From assembly GCA_963691655.1 (NCBI GenBank), contig OY829328.1:82712400-82776399 (forward strand): 64,000 bases of DNA, in the 5' to 3' direction. Position 1 is the first letter of the stretch; each line of letters starts with the position of its first letter. Shown here piece after piece: positions 47,074 through 59,090 of the stretch. Both the position numbers and the translations under genes were made by a program. The notes under the pieces were generated by a model that was not told the DNA's origin, ran no database searches, and saw nothing but the letters and a program-made list of their open reading frames with translations. This DNA is from Toxonevra muliebris (taxonomy: Eukaryota; Arthropoda; Insecta; Diptera; Pallopteridae).

Positions 47074-49009
47074 AACAAGGTGGTTGACTGTTTTCGTTGT
47101 TCAGCAAATTTCTCGGTTAGGTTTCTTCGGTGCTTGGCCAAACCAATCGTCAGATGTGTTCCTCTTTACTGCTTCGGTATTCTGTTGTTTGGCGGCTTAG
47201 ACTTTTTTGTAGTCCTCAACCACTATATCGTGCTTTTTTGCAATTTTGTTTAAAATAAAAACTAGTTTCATGTATCAAAACTTGAGCAACGAACCGTCGA
47301 ACTTTTTCGCATCTTTTCGGCCCAAGTCTGATTGGGGCTGCGGTAACTGACAACTTAAATGAATCTGTAATATAAATGGATTTGCCGGATATTTCCAGTG
47401 GTTACCGTTTCGTGTCTCGATTCCAGGAGACTGTTTTCATTAGATGCAATAAAGCATCCTCAACCATATTCGTTGGTATCGAAGACATACTTGGACCAGG
47501 GCGATACTCTAAATTTGTTTGCTTGTAACGTTGGAAATTATCTGGTTCGTACGATCGCTTCACCGAGCTGAAATTAAGTCAAGTTGAGGAAAATAGTAAG
47601 TAGTTGCAGCACTTTGCCATAGTAAGAACATCTTTACAGTTCCAAGTGGTCCAGGTTTCGGAGATACGCACTTCAATTCCGAAAGGGTTTAAAATGCTTG
47701 CAGAAGTTGTTCCATAAGCAAAGCTCGCTTGATACCTTGGGTTGTGGTTGCAGTTCTTCGCTCATTGCTTTTCGAAGGTTTGTCTGACGTAGTTAAAGCT
47801 GCGTGAAAATTGTATTCCTGTCAAGGTATCCTTTTGAATTACTGAAACTTAAGCTCTTGAACCATGATAAATTAATACATAGAGTTTACCTACATATATG
47901 TGTGTGAATATAAAGTTTCACCTAAAATTTATTAAATTAATTATAATAAGTTTTACAATAACATTTTTGTGTTTGCGGAATGCTTGCGGGAAAACATAAA
48001 AACCAAAAATATTTTGCAAACATTTTACGCATATTTCTATTAAAATTAATAACAAAATAAAAAAAAAAAAAATTAAATGAAATGAAATGAAATACAAACA
48101 TAAAATAAAAAAAAAAAGTATGGCCGAAAAGAAACAAACAAACATAAATTTTCATATAAAAGTCATAAAGTTAATAAGCAATTTGCATAATAAATTTCTC
48201 ATTAGTGTGAATTATGAAGGCTACAGTGCTAGCAGCGGATATGGTCACAAAATGGTTAATTAGAAAATGTATCATCGCACGCACACAGCAACAACAAGCA
48301 GCAACATAAATTTCATAAACAGCAACCAAAGTTGCTGCCTGCAACTATTGTAAAAATTTTGTGCGATCATTTCAATGTATTCAAGAATAACTTGCAGTGA
48401 TTTTCCGCATTGAAGCGCCTGCAAATAAGTGCAAATGTATTTCAGTGTCTGTGTGTGTGTGTATAGGTATGTGTGTGTTTGCGTTTTTGTTTGTGAAATT
48501 GTTGTATATTTATGTATGTGTGTGTGTGTGTGAGTGTTTGCATGTTGCAGGCATTTATAATGCATTGACCGCATTATTTTAAAATGGAATTTCATTAATT
48601 CAAGCGTAAGTGAAGAGACAAAAAGGGAGAGGAGTATGGTTAAGGCGGTCATAAGAGTGGAACAGAGGAAAAGAGAAAGAGAGAGTGGAAGAGATAGGTA
48701 GACTGTGGAAGAGTTAGTGCGACGACATGTTGTTGCAGCATTAAAATGGATTGCTTCATAATTAGTTGATGTCGAATTGTTTTATGCTAATGTGTAATGG
48801 TCACAAATAATATAACATGCTTTAAATACACTGTGAAAAATAAACCACGGGTTTTCATTTAAGATTCAGTGGATAACTGATAACTGAACGGCTGACAGTG
48901 TAATCGCTTAGTAGCGAATAACCTGCCGACAGTTTCTGAAACTGACAGTAACTGAAAACGTCAGAATCTTCGTCATGAATTTACTGGTTGACTTTGATCA
49001 CTGAATCAC
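47074..49009. other. Non-coding
   Basis: No exon recognised. TG/CA microsatellites (48440-48535) and A/T tracts (48058-48120) dominate part of it. Confidence 0.5.
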
Positions 49010-50110
49010 CAGAGCTGAGACACTGTTGGCAGTGGATTCCCTGCCATTGATAACCTTTGTTGAATCACGGAACACTACTCTGGTGATTGGATGCGATGCC
49101 AATGTTCAACACCTACAATGGGGAAGGAAGCAAATACTACTCCTATTATGGCACAATAGAGCCTGGGGGGCCAAGGCCGAGCTTTTCGCATCCATTCATG
49201 TTGTGTGAGTTATATTTATACACTAATGGAAGGGACCTACAGTTTTATGCCGAATCCGAACGACGAAGTGTAAAGTTTTTCATAGGCATTTTTTTGTTCT
49301 TGGAGGTTTGCCATTGCCAGTCAAGAGGTGGTGCCATGTGGAAAAATGTTTATTTTCTATTTTTGAGCGTGACGAGATATGAACCCGGGCACCTCTGCGT
49401 AGCAGTCCAACACACTAACCACTAGGCTACGGCGACCACCAAGGAAGCAAAAACATGAATTAAAGAAGTGTGTTAATCTTTGAATTTATTTTTCCATCAG
49501 CTTTTACTTTGTTCCACTGTGGCAACTTTCCCTAATAAAATCAGAGGAAAAATTCTAATTCTCATCTTCTATAATAATGAACTAGCCAACGTCAGCAATT
49601 GGAAGGTGGCACCTAAGCATTCTTTCTCAGATCATCTTAGGATATTTTTGAATATTGGCCATAAACTAGAAACTAAGAGATCAGGCTAGCATCTCTAGCA
49701 GTCGCAAATCTTCCAAAAACTTTCAAAGATCCAGCGAACTCAAAAAGCTTAAAACAGAGGTCTGAAGTCTGCATCGTAAGTCCAAAGAGAGTAAAAAATA
49801 AGAAAACTGGACTATGTATAAGTCTAACTAAATTCTTACATAAAAAATGTTAGGATAGGCAAGCGAGAATCCTGGGATAGTTTATGTGAATCTCTTCAGA
49901 GTACCAGTGAGACAGCCAGATTGCACCGTATCCTATATAAATATCCAGTGGCCTCAGGATAATTTTGAAACTCTGACAACTCTTGAACAGATTTTAGTCC
50001 GGAGACTCTTTAGATTTTAATTGAGACACACTTTCCACACAACCAAAATGGATACTGTACCATTTTAGTTTCACCTATCAACCAAGGACATTGTCAATTG
50101 GAGTCTAAAG
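49010..50110 (+). pseudogene. LINE endonuclease fragment, split by a SINE
   Basis: Before the SINE the plus strand reads SRNTTLVIGCDANVQHLQWG, the GCDANAHH..WG motif of LINE apurinic endonuclease domains. After it come ATFPNKIRGKILILIFYNNE, then NWKVAPKHSFSDHLRIFL, the SDH-containing end of the same domain, and further on ESWDSLCESLQSTSETARLH from the linker to the reverse transcriptase. Frameshifts and stops are present. Only the N-terminal third of ORF2 is represented. Confidence 0.82.
49138..49440 (-). mobile_element. tRNA-derived SINE (303 bp) inside the LINE
   Basis: Read on the minus strand it opens with a tRNA-like head: A-box-like TAGCCTAGTGGTTAGTGTG, then CTGCTACGCAGAGG and B-box-like GGTTCATATCTC. 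A body follows with ACCTCTTGACTGGCAATGGC, TTCGGATTCGGC and CTGTAGGTCCCTTCCATTAG. It is flanked by AAGGAAGCAAATAC (49124-49137) and AAGGAAGCAAAAAC (49441-49454), a 14-bp target duplication with one difference. This defines both ends and shows LINE-type retroposition into an existing LINE copy. The head carries the two internal RNA polymerase III promoter boxes but does not form a standard acceptor stem. Confidence 0.85.
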
Positions 50111-51640
50111 AACTAATAGCTGTTTATACTTTGACCTAATTGGTTTTTCGCAAGCTTAGGAAGATTTTGGTGCACTCATATTCAAACCAAGCCCCTCGAC
50201 GCGTGGCAGAGCTATGCGTAGTATCCTTTCCAGTTTCACAATTTATCGCTGACATTTTCTAGTTTTCACCCTGAAGTTAATGCAAACGTCAGCTCTAACA
50301 CAGCGGATAGACACCTACTAAGGGCCGCATACACTGATATCAACGCTACTCGAATTTTTTTTAAATTTCCCGAACCGATTATGCAAGCACGACCTACTCT
50401 TTTGTTTGCCTGCTTCTGTTCCTTACAGATTGTTTCTGTTCCTTACGGATTAATCATCCACTTGAGGTTTTTTTTTCTGATAGTTTGAATGTGCACAGGT
50501 GCTCGAATATTTCTTTCAGTGCATGTGCGCATTAAAAATTCTATACGATTTGTATGCGTGTTTAAATTCGACCGCAAAATTCGTATTAACAACAAAAGAG
50601 AAAAGTATAACACTAAATGCGCATTTAGCCGTTGGTAAACCAAACGTATATATTTTTTGTTTTGTTTTTTTCCGTTGACGGCGGAAACTGCGCGATGTAT
50701 GTGTGCTCACATACATATATAATGCATGCAGTGAACTTACATACATTGGCGGTAATTGGCGGGGAATGAGTCAATGCGACTCTGTGTTATATCGTTGACT
50801 ACTCAACAACAATTTAACGGTAATAATTTAAAACTGATTTTAATACCAAATTCACAGTTCATTCATGCTGCAACAACAAGCAGGAGCAGCAGCACTAGCA
50901 GCAACAGCAACATGCAACATTCAGCCGATAGCAACCAAACAAGAGAGTATATATTTTAAAATGCTATGACAGCAACATTGGTCAACGTCACTATCACCGT
51001 CACCATCGTTGTCACCATATACCAACCAATATTATCATCATATGACCATCATTGCCACACTATTATTACGCCAGTGTTGCCAATTTGCCATTTTCAAGCG
51101 ATTTAACAGTAAAATTTGTTAATTACTTTGGGAGTTCAATTAATGCAAAATCGCCGCCATTGCCGCCAATGAGTTGTCGAAATTGAAGTGCTTTAGGGGC
51201 GAGAGCTTTGAGGCGAGTGAATTAAAATGCAATTGTTGGCAAGAGAGAAGGGTTGCCAGCCAACAACTCTGTAAGGGGATAAGCAGAGAGGAAGGCGGGC
51301 AGCGGGCAACGATGGATGATTGCGTAAATGTGGTTGAATGAAATTAAGAAAAAAATAAATGAAACTAAATTTAAATAAAATTGAGTAGAGCTCAGAATTT
51401 ACACGCTTTGAATTTACATTGAAAATCTCTATAAAGTTGTGTGCATTAATGAGATGGGAGTGGAAATTGAAAATATTTAGTTAATATACGTAGAGAGCTG
51501 TTGGAAATTCATAAAGCAAAATTGATGGTTATGGCATTATCATGAAATTTCTTTTTATTTTTTTTTGGTGGGCTCGTTTTCCTTACCAGAGAATCGAATC
51601 GGTGGAAGCACCTATTTCACTTATTATTTTCGTTTCAATA
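50111..51640. other. Non-coding
   Basis: No gene recognised. CAA/CAG run (50868-50915), a CAGTGTTGCCA terminus at about 51072, and a small TTGCCAGCCAAC palindrome near 51255. Confidence 0.5.
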
Positions 51641-51649
51641 TTTATTATA

Positions 51650-51715
51650 GCAATTTGAGAATCGAAACCGAGGCAGCTGGGTTTCCAGTTTAGCACTCTA
51701 TCACTAACCGAAGTC
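51650..51715 (-). repeat. tRNA-like SINE head relic
   Basis: Minus strand: TTAGTGATAGAGTGCTAAAC, GGAAACCCAGCTGCCTCGG, TTTCGATTCTC. A-box-like and B-box-like halves in the right order; related to the segments at 18962-19078. No complete tRNA fold is evident. Confidence 0.5.
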
Positions 51716-53790
51716 CGCGAACCAAAACTCAGATACCGAGGAATCGAAGTCTTTTTATGAATGCCGAACTGAAGTTCACAGATCAAAGTCTACCAACGGA
51801 AGTTCATTGACTCATTGACTGAAGCTCGCAAAACGAAGGCGATCACCAGAAGTATATCAACTTAGGTTCACGAAAGTTTACCAACTAAAGCACGCAAAAT
51901 TAATCCATCCAGCTGAAGCTCTCCAACGGGGGTTCGTCAATTAAAGTTCAACGTACCAAGTTATCTAAAAATATTCGTCACTTAAAGTCCGCTCCGCAGA
52001 ACGAAGTCGTCGCTGGAAAGCACGTCAACCGAATTCACAGAACGAAGCTCCCCAACGAAAATTCCTCAACTAAAGTTCGCAGAACAATGCTGTCAACAGA
52101 AGTTCACAGCACGCAGCTCTGTAATAGAAGCTCGTCAATTAAAGTGTGCAAAAAAAGTCATCTGAGAGAAGTTCGCCAACCAAAGTCTACAGAACTAAGC
52201 TCTCCAACGAAAGTTTACCAACTTAAGTCCGCAAAACGAAGCTCTCCACGAAGCTTATAAAACTGAACTTTATCAACTAAAGCTCGCTGATCGAAGATGA
52301 TCACCGGAAATTTATCAACTAAAATCCGCCAGCCAAAAATCGATTATCGAGGGCAACCGATATCTCCACCACAATCTTCTGATCGAAGTCTTTAAACTAA
52401 AATCTGGATTTCATATAAATGAAATTAAAAAAAACGAATAACTATGAATCGGAATTCGCCAACTGAAGTTCGCAGATCAAAGTTTGTCAACGGAAGTTAA
52501 TCAAGTAAAGCTCACAGAACGAAGATGATCCCCGGAAATTTATCAACTAAAATCCGTCAACCAAAAATCAGTTATCGAGGGCAACCGATATCTCCACCAC
52601 AATCCTCTGATCGAAGTCTTAAAACTAAAATCTAGATTTCATATAAATGTAATTAAAAAAAAACGAATAACTATGAATCGGAATTCGCCAACTGAAGTTC
52701 GCAGATCAAAGTCTATCAACGGAAGTTCATCAACTAAAGCTCGCAGAACGAAGGTGAAGTTTATCAACTAATGTCCACAGACCAAAGCTTTTGCACTGAA
52801 GTTCTTCAACTAAAATCCACCGAATGGTGATCTATAAAGGAAGTTCATCAACTAAAGCCTGCAGAACGCTTTCGTTCAACCGAAGCTCGTCAACTAAAGT
52901 TTACGGAATGAAGCTCTCAAACGAAGGTTTGTCAATTAAAGTATGCGAAACGAAGCTCGCCAAAGGATGATATTCGTCATTTAAAATCTTCTTAATGAAG
53001 CCGACAAAGGGAAGTTTGTTGACTGAATTCATAGCACGAAGCTCTCCAACGAAAGCTCGTGAATTTAAATCCGCAGAACGGAGCTCTCCAATGGGAGGTA
53101 GTCAACTGAAATTCACAGAACGTTGCTCTCTAACGGAAGTTGGTCAACTTAAGTTCGCAAAACTAGGCCGTCAACTGAAGTCCGTAGAACGAAGTTATTC
53201 AACAAAAAATCGTCAACTGAAATATGCAAAAGGAAGTCATCAAAGCGAAGAAGAAGATAACAAAAGTTTGCCAACTAAAATCCAACGAACAGAGCTCTCC
53301 AACGAAAGTTCGCCAACATTAGTCAACAGAACGAAGCTTTCCAATGAAAATTCGTCAACTGAAGTTTACAAAATTACCAAAAACTCGTCAACTAAAATTT
53401 ACAGAATCCATTGAACGAAAGTTCGTTAATACGTTCGTCAAGTCTGCAGAACGAAGCTCAGCTATGAAAGTTCGTAAAGACTGTCAATTAAAGTCAGAAA
53501 AATGAAACTCTTTCAGGTTAAGTCATTTAACTAAAGTTCGCAGGAGCAATCTATCCTGCGAACTTTAGTTAAATTTCTTGTCTAAGAAAGTCCGCAGAAC
53601 AAAACAAAGCCCTGGAAGCTGGTAAATAAAAGCCTGCAAAATAAAACCGTCCAAGAGAGCTCATAAACTTAAATCAGTCAATACGGATAATGGAAGCTTG
53701 TTAACTGAAGTCCGAATAACGGGGCTCTGTGACGGAGATCCATTAACTAAAGTCATTCGAACGGAAGCGCATCAACTCAACTACCACCAG
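51716..53790. repeat. Large degenerate tandem array, 14-bp units in about 42-bp groups
   Basis: About 2.1 kb of alternating units such as CGAAGCTCTCCAA, CGAAAGTTCGTCAA and CTAAAGTCCGCAGAA; the AGAACGAAGCTC word recurs at spacings near 42 bp. The units are 20-40 percent diverged by eye. The 139-residue frame at 52995-53414 (repeating SS-P/TK..QLK) exists because 42 is a multiple of three and is not taken as a gene. Confidence 0.85.
52265..52735. repeat. 229-bp tandem duplication inside the array
   Basis: Two direct copies, each with GATGATC-CCGGAAATTTAT, CGAGGGCAACCGATATCTCC, an AT-rich ATTTCATATAAATG-AATTAAAA stretch and ACTATGAATCGGAATTCGCC. Equivalent points are 229 bp apart (for example 52441 and 52670). 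Similarity is far higher than in the surrounding array, so this is a recent event. Confidence 0.88.
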
Positions 53791-54959
53791 CCAACCAAAT
53801 ACCTAATTGGCAAATTTCTAAATGTCCGATCTGATCGATTGGTTAGATTTTAAATATATTGATTTGAGTGTAATGATATGAGAAAGAGAACTTCTTGTAA
53901 ATGGAAAAACTCAAATTCTTTAAATTTCCTTAAATATTTGCTCTCTCTCAAACACATAACCTTAAGCAATATTCATAAACGACTTAACTTGAATTCACTA
54001 CTTGAGATTAAAATCTGTCCAAGATCCTCGCAATGGTCAGAATGTATACACATAATAATAAAATCTCTTCTAATAAACTTCAACACAAAAGTATTAGTAC
54101 CCGACATTTTAAGAACTTCCCTCTACACTTTACGATGGTGTAAAACTTGTGCAAATCACTTTATTTTTATAGCGGTCTCCTAAAATACTTTATTACTACA
54201 ACAACTACTACTACCACATAGCACCACTTTCCGGGCACATTGTCTTTAGTTTCATCTTCATCTTAAGCTGTAATTTTTTTTTTTTGTCTTTTTTTTGGAA
54301 TGATGGTAACAATTAAATGCATTCGTGCTGCAACTGTAAGCTGTAAACTGTAAGAAATATCTTCAACATATAAGTGAGTGAAGCGGCTAAAATGGGATGA
54401 ACAAAAAAAAAAAAAGAAACGACAAACTTCAAAGGACTTTTTCAGTGTCCATGAAAACTACTCTTACAAACACTTCACTTGATGAAGGGTGAAACGTTGC
54501 AAAAGAAGATGAAAAAGAAAGCAAACAAACGTTAAGCCTTTCCTGCTGCTACTGTTTGTTGCTGCAACACAAATAAAGTTGTAAAGAAATTGAAAACACT
54601 TGAGTAGCAACAGCAACAGTAAGAAACTAACAAAAGTAGAAAAAAATCCTTTTTTGCTTGCTTGTAAAGTAATAGAGAAAATAGAGTATTTGCACAGCTA
54701 TTGTAATTGGATAATTACAGAAACGTCTTTACTTGAAAGGATACATATGGATGGACATAGCCATAAAGAATAGCTAGTGTAGATGAAGGGAAGGCAGCTG
54801 AAGGAAGAGCAGCAATACTAACATATTTTTTTTCTTAGGCTACAAAAGAAACAGAAGCGTGCTCATAAAAATACAAATACATTGCATTGGTAAAGGGATT
54901 CTTTAACCCAGCGGCGAAGAATAAAGTCAGTTGCCATTTGGGAATAGTAATGCATTAAT
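53791..54959. other. Non-coding
   Basis: No gene recognised. Several A/T tracts; the 101-residue frame at 53878 shows no domain. Confidence 0.5.
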
Positions 54960-55700
54960 ATTAAAATTATTCTAGAAAAGGGGGTAGAGAAGTTGTTGAA
55001 AAAAAAGTAAAGATGGGTGAGAAAGAAGAGGGAGAGAAAAAAAGGGTAGACAAATAAAAAAGAACGGCGAGACAGAAGAAGGAAAAGCCATAAAGGAAAA
55101 GAGGAGAAAGTGAAAACTGTAGAAAGAGAAATGAGAATTAGAAAGTGGGAGTGAGAGTGAGAAAGAAAGGCGAAATGTAGTGACAAGCGTGAAAAGAGAG
55201 TGGGTAGGGTAAAGGTAATGAATTGGAGGAAAAGCAAGCCACAGATAAAGAGCAGGGAAAAAGTGTGGGGGGAAAAAAGGAGGCTAGAAGAAAATGGAGA
55301 GAAGAGAACAGAGGGCGAGGGAAGAAAGGGAAAGTGGGAGTCCTGAAAAAGAGAGGAACGGGAGGCTAGAAGAAAAGAAAAGAAAGATAAAGAGAGGAAA
55401 AAGAGGAAAAGAGAGACCCTTGAAAAAAGAGGAAAAGAAGACAAGAACAAAATTGAGGAAAGAGAGAGCGAAACCTCTGAAAAAATAGGAAAAGAAGGCA
55501 ACATCAAAATAGAGGAAAGAGAGGGAGAGAGAGAGAGCCAGAACAGAGATAGAGGCGAAAAAAGAGAGAGAGCCCTGAAAAAGGGAGGCCAGAGGAGAAT
55601 AGAAGGAAGAAAACGTAGAGAGTCCTGAAAAAGAGAGGAACGGAAAGAGTAAAATAGAGGAAAGAGAGATAGAGAAAAGAGAGAGGAAAGAAGAGGGCAT
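54960..55700. repeat. Polypurine domain 1 (about 0.75 kb)
   Basis: The plus strand is almost all A and G with few pyrimidines (GAGAGAGAG, GAAAAAGAGAGGAACGG and similar, partly repeating every 50-60 bp around CCTGAAAAAGAGAGG). The complementary polypyrimidine strand yields overlapping Ser/Leu/Phe-rich frames of 297 and 167 residues, as any stop-poor CT-rich strand would; they are not genes. Confidence 0.9.
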
Positions 55701-57359
55701 GGACCTCCTGATGAAGCCCAGGAAGGCGGCAAGAGTGAAGATTTCGGAGGCTGCAAAAATTGCTAATAAAAACGCATGGGAATACATTCTAAAAGAGGAA
55801 GCTTTCAGTCCTTTGATTAGCTTGTGTTATGACTTCAAAGAGTTCAGAGAAGGGAAGAGATTGAATCAAATGGCCTGATTGCTGTGATCCACTTGGTTTC
55901 ATTGAAAGCTTGATTGCCTTTATTCCCCTAATTACGTCGACTACCTTCGCAGACCTCTTCTTCTAGCTAAAGCCATAGATGCTGAGTATTTCAGCTTGCC
56001 GCTAAACTTTTTACTCCTGGGTTAATGTTGTTCTTACTATTTTACAGCAACAACTACCATAAGCCATGCAACACAATTGCAGCGTTCTTTTCCACATAAG
56101 AACATCAAAAAAAAAAAAAAAAAATGGAAACCGTGCACTATGCGATGAAATAAAGATGGACTAACAAAAAGAAAACAAAAAACTGGACAGAAAAATACAA
56201 ACAGCTTTTTGCTGCTATCCTTTCGCTACTCTCCGTTTCTCTCACTGCTTCTTCTTCTTCTTCATTTTATATTATTTCTTACTATTTCTTTGCTTTGCCT
56301 CATTTCTCCATGTACATGATAACGCGCTTAAGTTCATTTTTATTTTAGTAGCCTCGTTAGCAATATGTTTGCTGTTTTAGCAGCCATTTTAAAAATGGCA
56401 TACTTACGATGAGTATATGTTGTTAGTTATTTGTGTTTGCTGTTGCTATTGTTGCTACTCTTGTTCTTGTTGTTGCTCTAATGTATGTGTTGCTTTTTGT
56501 TGTTATTCTAGCAGGCACTTATCTAGAGCAATTTCTCTTTGTCGAACAAAATGAGAGAAATGTAAAAAAAAGAGTTACATTTTTCTAAGAATACTTAATT
56601 TTTTTCTATTTTTTTTTTTTTGTTGGCTGTTGGTTGTAATAATTAAATACGAGACGAGAAGAGTGAGCAGTAATGCACGCACACCCAGTCATCTCATTCA
56701 CCACACACTCACACATTCATTCAAATCCATTTAAGTAGCTAGTTTTTGTTTTTCGTGCTGTTGCTTGGTTTCGTTTTTGCATCAACGAACTCTTCATTGA
56801 AAATGGCTGAACATTAATTTTACGCTAGCTGCAATCTCCGGTAATTAGCGCAAGCGGAATTTGCCCAAAATGATTGAGAATGGCAGGCAGGCAGGCAGTG
56901 CCAACAATGGTTGAGGGATAAATAGCGCGGTTTTCATATTGTGTCAGTGTGTGTGTGTTTGTGTGTAAAAATAAATGGAATTAAGGAAAGACTAAAAATA
57001 AAAATTAAACTCTTTTTTTTTATACCGAAAAATATTTTTATTGTATGCGAATGCCATTTAGATTAATTTTGTTTGTTTTTTTGTTTTTGTCTGTAGTTGA
57101 TGTTGGAATTTTTAAGCCAAACCATTATTCAATTTGATATTTTCGGTTTAACATTTTTTTTATCCAAAATGTGGGAAAGACCTTTAGGCTTAGGTTTCAG
57201 TAAGTTTTTCATATCAGTTCTTCTATTGCACAGCTATACAAAAAAATTTCTATGTATTTTCCCAATATTGGATATCTTTTTTGATGAAGAAGAAGAAATA
57301 TAAAAATCTATTCGGTTATCAAGTTAAGCTCTGTAGTTTTCTTAATAAAATATAAATAA
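55701..57359. other. Non-coding between polypurine domains
   Basis: No gene recognised. A tract (56109-56124), TTC run (56250-56262), TTG/CTG patches (56440-56510), GGCAGGCAGGCAG (56883-56897), TG run (56947-56965). Confidence 0.55.
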
Positions 57360-58440
57360 ATGTGTAGAGAAGGGAAAAGGAAGAAAGTAATAAGTGTAAG
57401 CGAGAAGGGTAGGGGGTGAGGGAGGGGGGAGATAAGGGAAGAGAAAAGAGGAGATGGAAGATAAAAGAGAGGGAGATAATTGGATTAGAGAAATAGAAGG
57501 GGAAAGGCAGAGAGATTAGAAGGAAAACGAGAGATTAGAAAAAAAAAATAGGTGGAAAGGGAGAGAGAAAAGAGGGTTCTCTACCCTTTGAGGCTTTGGA
57601 AAGGGAAATAGAAAGAAGCTGGAGAGTATAAAGAAAAAGAAGAAGTGAAAAGCAAGGGAGAAAGTGAGGATAAGGGAAAATGGAGGTAGAAGCACAAGGA
57701 GGAAGAGAAACAAGTAGAAAAGAAATGACGCACCCTTAGAGAAACAAACGACGGACAATAAGGGAAAAGAGCGAGGCAAAGGAAGGAAGGAAAGGGGAAA
57801 AAAACGACAAAGGTGCGTTAGTGAAAGGGAGGGAGGGGTAGGAAATAGGTTAGAAAGGAGGAGAAGATAAATAAAAGACAAATGAAAAGAAAGTAAAGAA
57901 TAAGGGCTAAGAGAAAAAACAAAAAGTGAATGAGGCAGAGTAATAGAAAGGAAGATCAATGGAAAAGAGGTGAGGAAAGAAAATCGTGAGGGAGGAAAGT
58001 GAAAGAAACATAGAGAAGAGAGAGAAAGAAAGGTTAGAAAATGCAGCAAGGGGGAAGTGAAAGAGGTGTTGTAGGCAATTGCGTGGAGAAAGAGTGATGA
58101 AAAGGCGGGAAGAGAGAGAGAGAGAGAGAGAGGTGAAGAGAGAAAAGAGATAAAGAAAGGAAGGGAGGAATAAGAGTAGAATAGAGAGATAGAAGAATAG
58201 AGAAGAGAAAGATTGAGGAGAGAGAGAGAGAGAGGAAAAAATAGAGACAAAAAGTGAGATAAGAAGGTGATGGGAAAGAGAGAAGAGGAATGGAGGAGAA
58301 AGGAGATATGGAGAACAAAAACTTGGGGGAAGAGAAAGAGGAAAAAAGAAAATAAGAGGGAGAAGACAGGAAAAGGGAAATAGGAGGTGGAGAGAGAAGT
58401 GGTAGGGACATGTATGTGAAAATGATTGAGTGAATTGAGA
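57360..58440. repeat. Polypurine domain 2 (about 1.1 kb)
   Basis: Same composition as the first domain, with a pure GA run at about 58109-58131 and another near 58216-58233. The 311- and 137-residue minus-strand frames are long only because CT-rich sequence lacks stop codons. Confidence 0.9.
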
Positions 58441-58519
58441 AAATCATTCATTCAGCTGGCCTTTTATTATTATTATTTTTAATATTTTGGGATGTGCACC
58501 GCGTCTTCCAGAACTATTG

Positions 58520-59090
58520 TGGATCCCTTCAAGGACTAAAGTATTCAAACAAAGGCTCTATAATCCTATAACCTTAATAAGTTTAAATATGAGGCCTATT
58601 ATCAGGTGTTTCAACATACCGTCTTGGATTTGGTCGTTTCTCAAGTACCTCTCCCAGCTTTGCATAAGCGCTGAACATTGCACGAAAATGTGTTTTGAAA
58701 TTTCGGTATTCTAGTCCTAAAATTGTCCGGTGATAATTCAACCTGCAGTGCTCTGTCAAAATATCTGTTAAGTCCAAACATTCCTTAAATTTTTTCAGGT
58801 TATGTATTCTTGAAAGAGTTTTTAATTGTTCCAATACTGGTAGTTCATCCCCGTATGATGTTCCTAATCGCCTCTTTTCTTTCTTTGACAGCATGGTTAG
58901 AAACCTTTTTCCTGTTCCACAAAAGGATTCGAGTTTTATAAAGAGGGTTTCTGCCAACTTTTTTTGAATCTATTAAATCTTCACATATTCTCTTGTGAGA
59001 AATTTTCGAACTTTTGAGGCATTGTGTATTTGATAATGTTGAGAACTTTTGTTCATTTGAAGTTCTATTGGAAGACCCAGATTTCATTTT
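58520..59090 (-). pseudogene. Probable LINE C-terminal debris
   Basis: A 124-residue minus-strand frame from 58957 includes LDLTDILTEHCRLNYHRTIL and FRAMFSAYAKLGEVLEK. TEHCRLNYH and the Cys/Ala-Lys pattern resemble the LTGHCxLNxH..C..C..H..C region that follows RNase H in some LINEs, with a shifted frame. The upstream 80-residue frame (59087-58845) may belong to the same piece. Assignment tentative. Confidence 0.4.

Noticed and set aside
47395..47445. Another tRNA-like segment near GTGTCTCGATTCCAGGAG
   Set aside because: Only a weak B-box resemblance, no A box in position.
49371..49440. Functional tRNA gene
   Set aside because: A- and B-box-like motifs are present, but the acceptor stem does not pair and the sequence continues into a SINE body with a target duplication.
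52995..53414. 139-residue frame with 14-residue repeats
   Set aside because: Produced by the 42-bp periodicity of a degenerate non-coding array; no upstream promoter, splice sites or domain seen.
54863..55787. 297- and 167-residue minus-strand frames
   Set aside because: They lie on the pyrimidine strand of a polypurine domain, overlap in two frames, and consist almost only of Ser, Leu, Phe and Pro; stop codons are simply rare in CT-rich sequence.
57516..58451. 311- and 137-residue minus-strand frames
   Set aside because: Same artefact as above, opposite the second polypurine domain.
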